Positions 6,866-15,371 of a stretch of DNA of 35,895 nucleotides are shown in pieces. The stretch is from Myxococcales bacterium (lineage in GTDB: Bacteria > Myxococcota > UBA727 > VGSZ01): contig JAHFED010000061.1 of assembly GCA_023248635.1 (NCBI GenBank), positions 1-35,895 on the forward strand. The letters run 5' to 3'. A program made the position numbers and the translations under genes. The notes below the pieces were generated by a model. That model did no database searches. It was given only the letters and a program-made list of their open reading frames with translations, and was not told the origin of the DNA. Every line of letters begins with the position of its first letter. Position 1 is the stretch's first letter.

Positions 6866-8551
6866 TCACGACCGGCGCAAGGTGAGCACGGCCTGGGTGC
6901 CGGGGCCGTCGACGGCGTCGCCGACGGCCAGGGATCCGCCGAGCTCACGGGCCAGCTGTTGGCTGGTGTACAGGCCGAGGCCGGTGCCTTCGGTCTTCGT
7001 CGTCACAAAGGGCTCGAAGAGGCGCTCCCGCACCGGCGCCGGCAGCCCCGGCCCCCGATCTTGCACCCGGACCTGGGTGTACTCGTCGACGGCGCTGGCG
7101 TCGACGACGACCCGGGGTCCTTTGCCGTCGTCGCGCAGGTGTTGGGTGGCCGCCAGCGCGTTTTGGATGAGGTTCATCAAGATCTGCAGCACGCGGTCGG
7201 CATCCACCAAGCCATGGGGCAAGAGACTGGCTTCGTCGACGAAGACGGCATCGCGTTCGGCACCCACCAGGCGCACCGATTTCTTAGCGACGTCGACGAG
7301 GGGCAAGCGCGAACCCCGGGCCCGGGCGCCGTCGTTGGCGGTGGAGAGCAGCGACTGGGTCAAGGAGCGACAGCGGCGCGTCTCTTCGATGAGCAGGGAC
7401 AGCGATTCGTCGACGTCGGCACGGACGGCGTCGCGCAGCTCGACGTCCGCCAGCGCGGCTTGCAGATCTTTGGCGAGGGTCTGCATCGTCGTCAAGGGCG
7501 TGTTGAGCTCGTGGGCGACGCCCTGCATCGCGCGACCCAGGGTGGCCAGGCGCTCGAGCATGATGTGCCGCTGCTCGACCAAGAGTCCTTCGGTGCGATC
7601 GACGGTCAAGAAGGCGCGCGAGACCTGCGGGTGCTTGGGCCGCAGCGCGATCAGCTCGACCAGCCGCTCGACGCCGCCGTGGATCACCGTGAAGCGCTCG
7701 GTGACCCGACCATCGTTGACGTCGACGTCGTCGGCCAAGCGCGCTTCGGCCCGGTCCTTCGCTGCTTGCAAGGCGAAACCATGGGCTGCCTGCGAGGCAA
7801 AGCCGGGGGCGGCGTGAGCCGTCTGCGCGCTTTGCAGGGCCTGCGTCTCGGTGGGGTCGGCGTCGTTTTGCACCACGGTTCGCCCCTCGGCATCTTTGAC
7901 GTCGACGCCGACCTTCAAGGCCGCCAGCACATCGAGCAAGAGATCGAGGGCGTGTTGCACCTCTTCGCGGCCGAGTTGGGCACGCTCGCGCTCGTTCCTC
8001 TGGCGCTCGGCGACCTCGAGAGCGAGATAGCCCAGGCCGACCACCAGCAGACCCAGCGCCAGGGCCCACAACAAGGGCGGAGCGTTGACCAGGGGCGGCA
8101 CGGGCAAGGCATCGCGCAGCTCGAGGAGCCACAGCAAGGCCAAGCCCAGCAGGCTCGCTCCCGACGAAAAGAGCACGCCGCGCCGACCATTCAGCAGGGC
8201 CCCCAGCACGACGTGAAAAGAGAAAGCGAGGCTGAGCGGATTGCGCACACCGCCAGCCCAGGCCAGCAACCAACACAGCAAACCCAGGTCGACGGTGGCG
8301 TGAAGCAAGAGCTCATTGCGTCCCACCGAGAGGTCGCGGCGGGTGCGCCACAGAAGCACGCCGTTGACGACGACCATGACCACCAGCCCCGACACCACTT
8401 CGGGGGTCGAGACGAAGGTCCACGACAAAGCCACCGACACCAAGACGCCGACCATGGCCCCGGTCAAGGCCCACCAACGCAGACCGGCGAGCCAGCGCAG
8501 ACCCAGGCGGCGTTGCTCTTCGGCGTTGATGGGCAGGCGGTCGTCGGACAT
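6866..8551 (-). CDS. RegB/PrrB-like membrane sensor histidine kinase
   Basis: Sensor kinase of about 561 residues. Starting at the ATG at 8551 (MSDDRLPIN), six hydrophobic segments fill about 22-180. In the loop after the third there is GGVRNPL, which matches the ubiquinone-binding GGXXNPF heptapeptide of RegB/PrrB redox sensors except for the last residue. A linker and coiled coil follow. The dimerisation domain has the phospho-acceptor His347 in GVAHELNTPL, and the ATPase domain has NLIQNAL (about 460-466), DRGPG (about 498-502) and GTGLGLY (about 522-528). It probably autophosphorylates in response to membrane redox or quinone state; this is an inference from the motif. No response regulator is next to it. 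It diverges from the gene at 8576 with only about 24 bases between starts. Confidence 0.88.
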   Translation of the reverse strand: MSDDRLPINAEEQRRLGLRWLAGLRWWALTGAMVGVLVSVALSWTFVSTPEVVSGLVVMVVVNGVLLWRTRRDLSVGRNELLLHATVDLGLLCWLLAWAGGVRNPLSLAFSFHVVLGALLNGRRGVLFSSGASLLGLALLWLLELRDALPVPPLVNAPPLLWALALGLLVVGLGYLALEVAERQRNERERAQLGREEVQHALDLLLDVLAALKVGVDVKDAEGRTVVQNDADPTETQALQSAQTAHAAPGFASQAAHGFALQAAKDRAEARLADDVDVNDGRVTERFTVIHGGVERLVELIALRPKHPQVSRAFLTVDRTEGLLVEQRHIMLERLATLGRAMQGVAHELNTPLTTMQTLAKDLQAALADVELRDAVRADVDESLSLLIEETRRCRSLTQSLLSTANDGARARGSRLPLVDVAKKSVRLVGAERDAVFVDEASLLPHGLVDADRVLQILMNLIQNALAATQHLRDDGKGPRVVVDASAVDEYTQVRVQDRGPGLPAPVRERLFEPFVTTKTEGTGLGLYTSQQLARELGGSLAVGDAVDGPGTQAVLTLRRS

Positions 8552-8575
8552 CCAGTGGGCGCTGTACCCTCGGGC

Positions 8576-9376
8576 GTGGCTCCCTCCAAGCACCGCACAC
8601 TCCAAGTCGCGCCAGCGGCTGGACCGTCAACACCCCACGTCGTCGAGGCCCAGCTGCACGGCTGCGACGTCATCGTGCCCCGGGCCACCGGCACCGATGT
8701 GTTCGAGGTCTTTGCGGCCTTTCACCAGGGTCGGGCGGTGGAGCTCACCCGCCTCTACCCCGGCTTTTTCGACGTCGTCGATGTGCGGGACCACGTGCGC
8801 ACGAGCATGCAGCGCTTCGTTCACGCGCCGCGGTGCCCGTCTCTGGCCGCGGTCGAGGGCGTCGCCGACGACGTGTGGATCGTTTCGGGCTGGCCGAGCT
8901 GCGGGGTCGGCGTCGGCGCTTTGGTGCACGCCATGAAGCAGCACGAGATCCCGCTCGATCTCTGCCTGGTCGCTGACGTCGTCGTCCCCATCTGCGCGGC
9001 CTTGGCAGCGGTGGGGGGCCAAGATCGCCTGCACGCCCGCGCCGTGGTCGTCGACGTCGAGGGCGCAGTGCGCTTGTGGTGCGCCGAGCAGATCGCCCGC
9101 CCGAGTCGGCAGGCCGAGAGCACACATCTGGCGTCGTCGCTGGCCGATTTCATGATGTTGTTGATCGGCGGGCGGGGCGGCAGCAGCGTCATCGACGTCG
9201 CCCCTGAGCTCGCGCCCTTGCTGGCCCCCATCGTCGAGGCCTGTCGAGCAGACGATTCCCCGACGCTGGCGGAGATCGCGGGGGCCTTGCTCGAACGCGT
9301 CGACGACATCGAGCAGGGTGCAGCCCGCATGGCAGAGCTGGTCGCTGCCCTCTTTCCGGCTAAGTTCGTGCGATGA
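8576..9376 (+). CDS. Conserved-looking protein of unknown function
   Basis: About 266 residues from a GTG at 8576; GTG codons slightly upstream are also possible and no clear ribosome-binding site helps. I do not recognise the family. Visible features are an alternating hydrophobic beta/alpha pattern (VVEAQLHGCDVIVP, WIVSGWPSCGVGVGALVHAM, LVADVVVPICAALAAVGG, AVVVDVEGAVRLWCAEQI). This looks like a soluble Rossmann-like or actin-fold-like protein, with no signal peptide or membrane segment. Its stop overlaps the ATG of the dehydrogenase (ATGA, 9373-9376), and that gene in turn overlaps the cyclase. It is therefore the first gene of a tightly coupled three-gene operon. Confidence 0.7.
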   Translation: MAPSKHRTLQVAPAAGPSTPHVVEAQLHGCDVIVPRATGTDVFEVFAAFHQGRAVELTRLYPGFFDVVDVRDHVRTSMQRFVHAPRCPSLAAVEGVADDVWIVSGWPSCGVGVGALVHAMKQHEIPLDLCLVADVVVPICAALAAVGGQDRLHARAVVVDVEGAVRLWCAEQIARPSRQAESTHLASSLADFMMLLIGGRGGSSVIDVAPELAPLLAPIVEACRADDSPTLAEIAGALLERVDDIEQGAARMAELVAALFPAKFVR

Positions 9377-10287
9377 GCGTTGCACCGCAGATCGAACGCG
9401 CCGTCGTGGTCGGCGCCGGCACCATGGGCCACGGCATCGCCCAGGTTTTGGCCCAGGCCGGCATCGCCACCACCCTATGCGACGTCGACGCTTCCGTGCT
9501 CGAGCGCGGGCTGAGCCGGGTGCGCGAGAACCTCGACAAAGGGGTCGAGAAAAAGAAGCTCAGCGCCGCCGACCGGGACGCGACCCTGCAGCATTTGAGC
9601 GCGTCGACGTCGAAGGCGGCGCTGTCGACGGCGGACCTGCTCATCGAGGCCATCCCCGAGCGGCTCGATTGGAAGCGCGCGCTCTTTGCCGAAGCCGACG
9701 CGACCCTGCCCCGCGGTGCTTTGCTCGCCAGCAACACCTCGTCGCTGTCGATCGCCGCCATCGCTGAGGCCACCCAGCGCCCCGGCGATGTCGTCGGCCT
9801 GCATTTTTTCAACCCCGTGCACATCATGAAGCTGCTCGAGGTGGTGAAGGGCCCGCTGACGTCGTCGTCGACGCTGACCCGGTCCCTCGAGCTCGCCCAG
9901 CGGCTGCAAAAGTCCGCCATCGTCGTCAACGACGCCCCGGGGTTTGCCACCTCGCGCCTGGGCATCTGCTTGGGCAACGAAGCCATGCGCATGGTCGAGC
10001 AGGGCGTGGCGAGTGTTGCCGACATCGACCAGGCCATGAAGCTCGGCTACGGCCATCCGATGGGACCACTGGCCCTGAGCGACCTCGTGGGCCTCGACGT
10101 GCGCTTGCACATCGGCGAAGGCTTGTTCGCGGTTTTGGCGACCCAGGGCTTTGCGCCTCCGGCGATCTTGCGACGGCTGGTGGAGCTCGGGCACACCGGG
10201 AAAAAGGCCGGCGCCGGCTTCTACGTCTGGGAGCGCGGCGAGCTCGTCCGCGAAAACCCAGCCGTGCGCGCGGGGCCCGCTGCGTGA
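9373..10287 (+). CDS. 3-hydroxybutyryl/3-hydroxyacyl-CoA dehydrogenase
   Basis: NAD-dependent dehydrogenase interconverting 3-hydroxyacyl-CoA and 3-oxoacyl-CoA, as in beta-oxidation or butanoate/PHB metabolism. The Rossmann motif GAGTMGHG is at 14-21, with an acidic residue at the end of the second strand (CDVD, about 37-40) favouring NAD. The family signature LHFFNPVHIMKLLEVV lies at about 140, with the catalytic His in HFFNPV. The C-terminal dimer domain includes GFATSRL and YGHPMGPLALSDLVGLD. Its 304 residues suit a single-function Hbd/PaaH enzyme rather than a FadB fusion. Start and stop overlap both neighbours (ATGA upstream, GTGA downstream), so it is translated with an unknown protein and an adenylate cyclase. 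No thiolase or enoyl-CoA hydratase is nearby. Confidence 0.92.
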   Translation: MSVAPQIERAVVVGAGTMGHGIAQVLAQAGIATTLCDVDASVLERGLSRVRENLDKGVEKKKLSAADRDATLQHLSASTSKAALSTADLLIEAIPERLDWKRALFAEADATLPRGALLASNTSSLSIAAIAEATQRPGDVVGLHFFNPVHIMKLLEVVKGPLTSSSTLTRSLELAQRLQKSAIVVNDAPGFATSRLGICLGNEAMRMVEQGVASVADIDQAMKLGYGHPMGPLALSDLVGLDVRLHIGEGLFAVLATQGFAPPAILRRLVELGHTGKKAGAGFYVWERGELVRENPAVRAGPAA

Positions 10288-12014
10288 GCGCCCTGAGCCC
10301 CTTGCAAACCGAAAGTGTCGTCCCGCTGACGCTGCGGCGGTGGCTGCTGTGGAAAATGCTCGGGCTGGAGCCCCCCGCGACGTCGACAGAGATCCTGCTC
10401 GCCCAATTTCCCCGCTGGTGGAGCGTCTGGGCCAGAGCGACCCCGATGAGCACCTTCATCAACGGCATGATCGCGACCTTCATGCTCCTGCACCACCCCG
10501 GAGCGCTGGGGCGAGCGGTCGCCGTCGCCATCCTTGGTACCCACGTCTTGTTGACCGTCGGCTACTTGCCTGCATCCTGGTGGCTGGGGCGACCCATCGA
10601 GCGTGTGCGAGCGGCGCTGCGCGCGGGCGTCGACGGCGAACAGCTCCCCCGCGACGACGTGCTCTTTGCCCTGCTCCTGTCCCGCCGTTTGTTCTGGACC
10701 GTGTGGGTGCTGCACCTGGCCTTCGGTGTCAGCTTCGCGCTCGTCGCCTATTTCGTCCCTGTGCTGCGCCCTGGCGCCATCGACGTCGTGCCCGGCTCCC
10801 TGGCGCTGGGGCTTGTGAACGCAGCAACCCAAAGCTCGGTGATCCAAACGATGGTGCGCCGTCGCGTCGCCCCCCTGCTGCTGCCCCGCGGCCGCCTCGA
10901 TCACCTCGTCGACGCCCACGGGGCCCTGCCGCGCACCTATGTCTGGCAGCTCTTGTGGCTGCTCGCGGGCAGCATGGGCATCGCTTGGCCGGTGTTGTTG
11001 TGTTCGATGTTTCACCTGCCGGGCGAACCAGGAGTCGCGAAGCTGGTCGTCGTCGGCGTCCTCTTCGTCACGCTCACCACCATCTTGGTCGCGGGCATGA
11101 TGGCCGGCATCGCGGGCAGCTCGGGGCACCTGGCCAGCCGCATGGATGAGGTCACCGCTGGCGATCTCTCGGCACAGGCGCGGGTTTATGGCCTCGACAC
11201 CTTCGGGGTCCTGTCGTCGGACTTCAACCGCATGGTGGAGGGGCTGCGGCAGCGCGAAGAGCTCAAGGAGAACTTTGGGCGCTACGTGACCCAGCAAGTC
11301 CTCGACGAGATCCTGGCCGGGCGCGTGGCACTGGGCGGCGAGCTGAAGACCGCGACTGTGCTCTTTTCGGACATCCGCGGCTTCACGCGAATGAGCGAGC
11401 AGCTCTCACCCCAAGAGGTGGTGGCCTTCTTGAACGAGTACCTCGAGGCCATGGTCGACTGCGTGATCGAGCACGGCGGCGTCCTCGATAAATTCATCGG
11501 CGACGCCGTCATGGCGGTGTTTGGCGCCCCGGTCTCTCAAGGCGGCGTGGCCGACGACGCCAAAGCCGCGGTGGCTTGTGCCCTGGCGATGCAGGAGCGC
11601 TTGGTCGACATCAACGAGCGCCGGGCCGAGCGCGGGCAGGCCGAGATCAAGATCGGGATCGGCGTGCACACGGGTCCACTGGTCGCCGGCAACATCGGGT
11701 CGCCAAAGCGCATGCAGTACACCGTCATCGGCGACACCGTGAACGTGGGCTCGCGCTTGGAGTCTTTGACCAAAGAGCACCAACGCACCGTGTTGGTGTC
11801 GCAGGCGACGGCGGAGCTGGTGCGCGATCGGGTGGCCCTGGTGGAGGTCGGCGAGGTGCCCGTGCGCGGTCGGGCCGAGCTCCTGGTGATCTATGGCCTG
11901 CAGATCGACGGCCCCGCAGCCGCAGTGGCAGCGTCGTCGACATCAGCGGGATCCGTTGGTCGCTTCGGGTCGCTTCTGGGTGACGCCGAAGGGGGCAGTC
12001 TCGTCGTCCCTTGA
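10284..12014 (+). CDS. Membrane adenylate cyclase (class III, HAMP-linked)
   Basis: Class III nucleotide cyclase of 576 residues making cAMP. Six or so hydrophobic segments span about 60-275, then a HAMP-like linker (SRMDEVTAGDLSAQARVYGL, about 285-304) and a coiled region lead into the catalytic domain (about 355-540). Metal aspartates are D363 (FSDIRGFT) and D407 (FIGDAVMAVFG). K403 and D484 are the pair that usually selects adenine. N487 and R491 match the transition-state residues in IGDTVNVGSRLES. This points to ATP rather than GTP. The GTG start overlaps the dehydrogenase stop. The membrane module is not a known sensor domain that I can name. Confidence 0.9.
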   Translation: MSALSPLQTESVVPLTLRRWLLWKMLGLEPPATSTEILLAQFPRWWSVWARATPMSTFINGMIATFMLLHHPGALGRAVAVAILGTHVLLTVGYLPASWWLGRPIERVRAALRAGVDGEQLPRDDVLFALLLSRRLFWTVWVLHLAFGVSFALVAYFVPVLRPGAIDVVPGSLALGLVNAATQSSVIQTMVRRRVAPLLLPRGRLDHLVDAHGALPRTYVWQLLWLLAGSMGIAWPVLLCSMFHLPGEPGVAKLVVVGVLFVTLTTILVAGMMAGIAGSSGHLASRMDEVTAGDLSAQARVYGLDTFGVLSSDFNRMVEGLRQREELKENFGRYVTQQVLDEILAGRVALGGELKTATVLFSDIRGFTRMSEQLSPQEVVAFLNEYLEAMVDCVIEHGGVLDKFIGDAVMAVFGAPVSQGGVADDAKAAVACALAMQERLVDINERRAERGQAEIKIGIGVHTGPLVAGNIGSPKRMQYTVIGDTVNVGSRLESLTKEHQRTVLVSQATAELVRDRVALVEVGEVPVRGRAELLVIYGLQIDGPAAAVAASSTSAGSVGRFGSLLGDAEGGSLVVP

Positions 12015-12043
12015 CGGGGGGAGCGTGCCGGGTATGGTCGCCG

Positions 12044-12087
12044 CGCCCCGCAGCCAGCGGTGCGTGCGCCCCGCAGTCAGCGGTGCC
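12044..12087 (+). repeat. Short direct repeat in the rpmF leader
   Basis: GCGCCCCGCAGCCAGCGGTG is followed within two bases by a near-identical copy differing at one position (C to T). The pair sits about 10-55 bases upstream of the rpmF start. It may influence the leader of the ribosomal-protein gene, or be a chance duplication. Confidence 0.5.
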
Positions 12088-12097
12088 GGAGGTTCCC

Positions 12098-12280
12098 GTG
12101 GCAGTTCCCTATGGCCGCAAATCACGCGCGAAGTCGCGCATGCAACGCGCCGCCAACATGAAGTACGCCCCCAAGGCCTTCGTCGTCTGCGGTCACTGCC
12201 AGGCTCCGAAGATGTCGCACTACGCCTGTGGACAATGCGGCGCCTACGCCGGCCGCCAGGCCCGTCCGGTCGCCGAGTAG
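12098..12280 (+). CDS. rpmF: 50S ribosomal protein L32
   Basis: A 60-residue ribosomal protein of the large subunit, starting at a GTG preceded by GGAGG with six-base spacing. The basic N-terminus VAVPYGRKSRAKSRMQRA and a zinc-ribbon (VCGHC...YACGQC, two CxxC pairs about 11 residues apart) are typical of the Cys-containing form of L32. It lies directly upstream of plsX, the classical rpmF-plsX pairing that links ribosome production to phospholipid synthesis. A longer reading frame begins upstream at 12011, but that extension is not L32-like. Confidence 0.93.
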   Translation: MAVPYGRKSRAKSRMQRAANMKYAPKAFVVCGHCQAPKMSHYACGQCGAYAGRQARPVAE

Positions 12281-12331
12281 CGACGGCGAGGCTCGGTTTC
12301 CGCAACCGCGCCTCACGGGTCCGTCAACGCA

Positions 12332-13411
12332 ATGGTTCCTTTCGCCGAGCCCCCCCGGACCGTCCAGTCGATTGCGTTGGATGCGATGGGCGGCGACCTC
12401 GGCGTGAGCCCGTTGATCGAAGGAGCGATTCAAGCCGTGCTGCACGACGGCGCCGCTGTCGTCGTGGTCGGCGGCCCTGCTGCCCGCCAATGCCTCGATG
12501 ACCACAGCTCGGAGCAAGGCCACCTGCTCGTGCGGCAGGCCCGCGCAGCAGGACGACTGCAATTCGTCGACGCCGCCGACGTCGTCACCATGGAGGACAG
12601 GCCCGCCGCTGCCGTGCGGCGCAAGAAGCACTCGAGCATGCGCGTGGCCTGCGACCTCGTCGAAGCGGGCCAGGCCGCCGCCGTCGTCTCCGTCGGCAAC
12701 TCGGGGGCCATGATGGCCAACGCCAGCTTCGTCTTTGGGCGGCTGCCCCGCGTGGTGCGTCCGGCCATCGGCACCGTGCTGCCGAGCTTTGCCCCGCACA
12801 AGCGCACGCTGCTCGTCGACGCCGGCGCCAACAGCTCTTGTGAACCCTTGCACCTGGCCCAGTTCGGCGTCCTCGGCAGCGTCTACCTCGAGCAGGCCTT
12901 CGGCCAGTCCCGCCCCGCCGTCGCCGTCCTCAGCAACGGCGAAGAGGAGCACAAGGGCACGCCGCTGACCCGCGCAGCCTTGGCCCTGCTCAAGCGCACC
13001 GATCTGCACGTGGTCGGCTTCTGCGAAGGGCGAGACCTGAACGAAGGTCGCGTCCACGTCGTCGTCACCGATGGTTTTACCGGCAACGTTGTCCTCAAGG
13101 CCGCCGAAGGCGTGTTCTCGTTCATGGGGCGGGTGATCAAAGAGACCTTCGAGCAGGGCTCTGTCGTCGACAAGCTGGGCGGGCTCCTCAGCAAGCCCGG
13201 CTGGGCGCGCATCAAGGCGGAGCTCGATCCGCGCGAATTCGGGGCGGCTCCCTTGCTCGGCCTGCGACGGCCTGCCTTCATCGCCCACGGCAGGAGCGAC
13301 GCCCACGCGGTGCGCTGTGCCCTTCGCGCGGCCCGGCGTTTCGTCGACCACGACGTCAGCGCCCACATGGCGGTGGCCATCGAGCGCAACGCCGCGGTGT
13401 GGACGAGCTGA
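12332..13411 (+). CDS. plsX: Phosphate acyltransferase PlsX
   Basis: Makes acyl-phosphate from acyl-ACP for the PlsX/PlsY route to phosphatidic acid. The diagnostic IALDAMGGD is at about 14-22. Further matches are GNSGAMMANASFVFGRLP, RPAIGTVLPS, LVDAGANS, LLSNGEE-like VLSNGEEEHKG, and VVTDGFTGNVVLKAAEG near residue 250. Its 359 residues fit the family (about 330-360). The N-terminus MVPFAEPPRTVQS is slightly longer than usual and the ribosome-binding site is weak, which may reflect coupling to rpmF 51 bases upstream. No fabH or fabD follows; the next gene is a deacetylase-like protein. Confidence 0.95.
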   Translation: MVPFAEPPRTVQSIALDAMGGDLGVSPLIEGAIQAVLHDGAAVVVVGGPAARQCLDDHSSEQGHLLVRQARAAGRLQFVDAADVVTMEDRPAAAVRRKKHSSMRVACDLVEAGQAAAVVSVGNSGAMMANASFVFGRLPRVVRPAIGTVLPSFAPHKRTLLVDAGANSSCEPLHLAQFGVLGSVYLEQAFGQSRPAVAVLSNGEEEHKGTPLTRAALALLKRTDLHVVGFCEGRDLNEGRVHVVVTDGFTGNVVLKAAEGVFSFMGRVIKETFEQGSVVDKLGGLLSKPGWARIKAELDPREFGAAPLLGLRRPAFIAHGRSDAHAVRCALRAARRFVDHDVSAHMAVAIERNAAVWTS

Positions 13412-13435
13412 GCGCATTGGGCCGACGATGACCCG

Positions 13436-14299
13436 ATGAACCGCAACGCCGTTCCCGTCTTCTTCTCAGCTCAGATGGTCGCTGAAAACGCGTCGTCGTT
13501 TTCACCGAGTGCTGGCAAACCCGCGGTGGTGGCGGCCTCTTGGCGCCGCTTGCCCGTGTTGCTGCAGTGGCACGAGCCGATGCCGGCGACGCGAGGCCAG
13601 ATCGCCTTGGCCCACGATCCCACCTTCGTCGACGACGTGCTGGCTTGTCGACGCCCCAACGGTTTTGGCAACGCGTCGGCGGCGGTGGCGTCGTCGTTGC
13701 CTTTTACCACCGGGGCCCTGCTCTCAGCGGCGCGACACGTGCTGACGTCGAGGACGGCATTTGCGGCCGCGCCCTGCTCGGGTTTTCACCACGCCGGCCA
13801 CAAGAGCGCCGGCGGCTTTTGCACCTTCAACGGACTGATGGTCACAGCGGCGGCACTGCGCGCCGAGGGCCTGGCCGCACGGGTGGGCATCCTCGATTGC
13901 GACATGCACTACGGCGACGGCACCGACGACATCATCGAAGCGCTGCACGCCTCGTCGTGGATCGAGCACTTCACGGCCGGCGCGAGCTACCACCTTCCTC
14001 CGGATGCCCCGGGCTTCTTCGAGGCTCTGCCCGGCGTGCTGCGCAGCATGAGCGGCTGCGACGTCGTGCTCTACCAGGCCGGCGCCGATCCCCACGTCGA
14101 CGACCCGCTGGGCGGTTGGCTCACCACCGACGAGTTGTTGCGGCGGGATCGGCTGGTGTTTGCGGGGCTCCGAGCGCTGGGGATTCCGACGGTGTGGAAC
14201 CTCGCGGGCGGCTACCAGCGGGAGCCCGACGGCAGCATCCCCAAGCTCTTGGCCATCCACGACAACACCATGCTGGCCTGTGCCGAGGTCATGGGCTGA
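13436..14299 (+). CDS. Histone-deacetylase-family amidohydrolase
   Basis: Zinc-dependent deacetylase of the arginase/HDAC superfamily, 287 residues. The active-site His pair is in GFHHAGH (His118-His119). Zinc ligands are D156 and H158 in LDCDMHYGDGT and D218 in AGADPHVDDPLGG. A late GGY motif supplies the usual catalytic aromatic. Bacterial members act on acetylated polyamines, acetoin-pathway targets or acetyl-lysine; the substrate here is open. It starts 24 bases after plsX and has no signal peptide, so it is cytoplasmic and probably cotranscribed. It converges with moaA. Confidence 0.88.
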   Translation: MNRNAVPVFFSAQMVAENASSFSPSAGKPAVVAASWRRLPVLLQWHEPMPATRGQIALAHDPTFVDDVLACRRPNGFGNASAAVASSLPFTTGALLSAARHVLTSRTAFAAAPCSGFHHAGHKSAGGFCTFNGLMVTAAALRAEGLAARVGILDCDMHYGDGTDDIIEALHASSWIEHFTAGASYHLPPDAPGFFEALPGVLRSMSGCDVVLYQAGADPHVDDPLGGWLTTDELLRRDRLVFAGLRALGIPTVWNLAGGYQREPDGSIPKLLAIHDNTMLACAEVMG

Positions 14300-14327
14300 C
14301 GCCGTCACAGGGCGCCCAAGACCAAAA

Positions 14328-15350
14328 TCAGCCGCCGACGTCGGCCATGGAGAAGGGTTGGCGCACCACCTGGACCAAGGGGTGATGGCTGCGTTTGTCG
14401 TCGAGAGCGGCATCGAGCAAGGTCAAAAGCGCGGCGTCGGAGGCGCCGGCGCGCAGGGCCGCTCCCAAGGGCAAGCCGCCAGGCTGGTACAAGCAGCCGC
14501 GCACCCGTCCGTCGGCGGAGAGGCGCAGCCGATCGCAATCGCTGCAGAAGGGCTCGGTGTCGCTGGCGATGACGCCGAAGACGACGCCGTCGTGGGTCTG
14601 ATACAGGGCTGCGGGATCGCTGGGGTGGCGTCGGGGCAGAGGGCGCGCCCCGCGGGTGGCGGCGACGACGTCGACGATCTCGCGCCCACTGATGAACACT
14701 TCTTTGACGTAGCCCCGCGCCGATCCCGTGTTCATGAGCTCGATGAAGCGCACTTCGACGTCGCGGGCCTGGCTCTGGTCGATGAAGGCGGCCAATTCGT
14801 CGTCGTTGCGGCCCTTTTGCACCACCATGTTCAGCTTGACCGGCAACCCCAGGGCGTGGGCGACGTCGACGGTGTCCCAGACGGCGTCGACGCAGGCGCC
14901 GGCACCCATCAGGCCCTCGACCCGATCGGCGCGCAGCGTGTCGAGATGAACGGTCAGGGTGCCGAGGCCGGCGTTTTTGAGCGCGGGCAGCAGCGGCGCC
15001 GCCCGCAGCGCGTTGGTCGTGAGCGCCAGCCGCGCACCGCGGTGGATCGCCGGCCGGGACCAGGCAGCGACGACGTCGACGAGGTCCTTGCGCAGGGTGG
15101 GCTCGCCGCCGGTGAAGCGCACTTTTTCAATACCGCGCGCAAAGAACAGCTCGGCCAAGCGCCCGTGCTCGTCGGGACGCAACCAGCGAGCAGCCTCCGT
15201 CGGCGATGTGACGGCCCCTGGACGGCAATAGCGACAATCGAGCTGGCACTGCTCGAGCACGCTGACCCGCAGGGTGTAGCGGAGCCGGCGCGCCGCGCCG
15301 CTGGGGCCCGCCTGTGTGTTGGCTTCCTCGTCGACGATCGGGAGCCCCAT
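14328..15350 (-). CDS. moaA: GTP 3',8-cyclase MoaA
   Basis: Radical-SAM enzyme that starts molybdenum-cofactor synthesis by rearranging GTP. From the ATG at 15350 it has 340 residues. The N-terminal cluster ligands are C35, C39 and C42 (CQLDCRYC), and RFTGGEPTLRKD follows. The C-terminal cluster has the CX2CX13C pattern (FCSDCDRLRLSADGRVRGC), and the protein ends in the characteristic Gly-Gly. The reading frame continues about 47 codons upstream but that part is low-complexity and antisense to the neighbour. Only 17 bases separate its start from that of the divergent molybdoenzyme gene. That neighbour supports the assignment. No other moa/mog genes are seen. Confidence 0.94.
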   Translation of the reverse strand: MGLPIVDEEANTQAGPSGAARRLRYTLRVSVLEQCQLDCRYCRPGAVTSPTEAARWLRPDEHGRLAELFFARGIEKVRFTGGEPTLRKDLVDVVAAWSRPAIHRGARLALTTNALRAAPLLPALKNAGLGTLTVHLDTLRADRVEGLMGAGACVDAVWDTVDVAHALGLPVKLNMVVQKGRNDDELAAFIDQSQARDVEVRFIELMNTGSARGYVKEVFISGREIVDVVAATRGARPLPRRHPSDPAALYQTHDGVVFGVIASDTEPFCSDCDRLRLSADGRVRGCLYQPGGLPLGAALRAGASDAALLTLLDAALDDKRSHHPLVQVVRQPFSMADVGG

Positions 15351-15371
15351 GGCTAGGTTCCTAGCCCATGG
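15345..15371. promoter_or_regulatory. Palindrome holding both divergent start codons
   Basis: The sequence CCATGGCTAGG-TT-CCTAGCCCATGG is a near-perfect inverted repeat (one extra C in the right arm). The ATG of moaA (minus) and the ATG of the molybdoenzyme (plus) sit in its two arms. Each gene's AGG ribosome-binding element also lies in the palindrome. The promoters must therefore lie inside the opposite gene, giving overlapping 5' ends, or the messages are leaderless. Confidence 0.7.
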
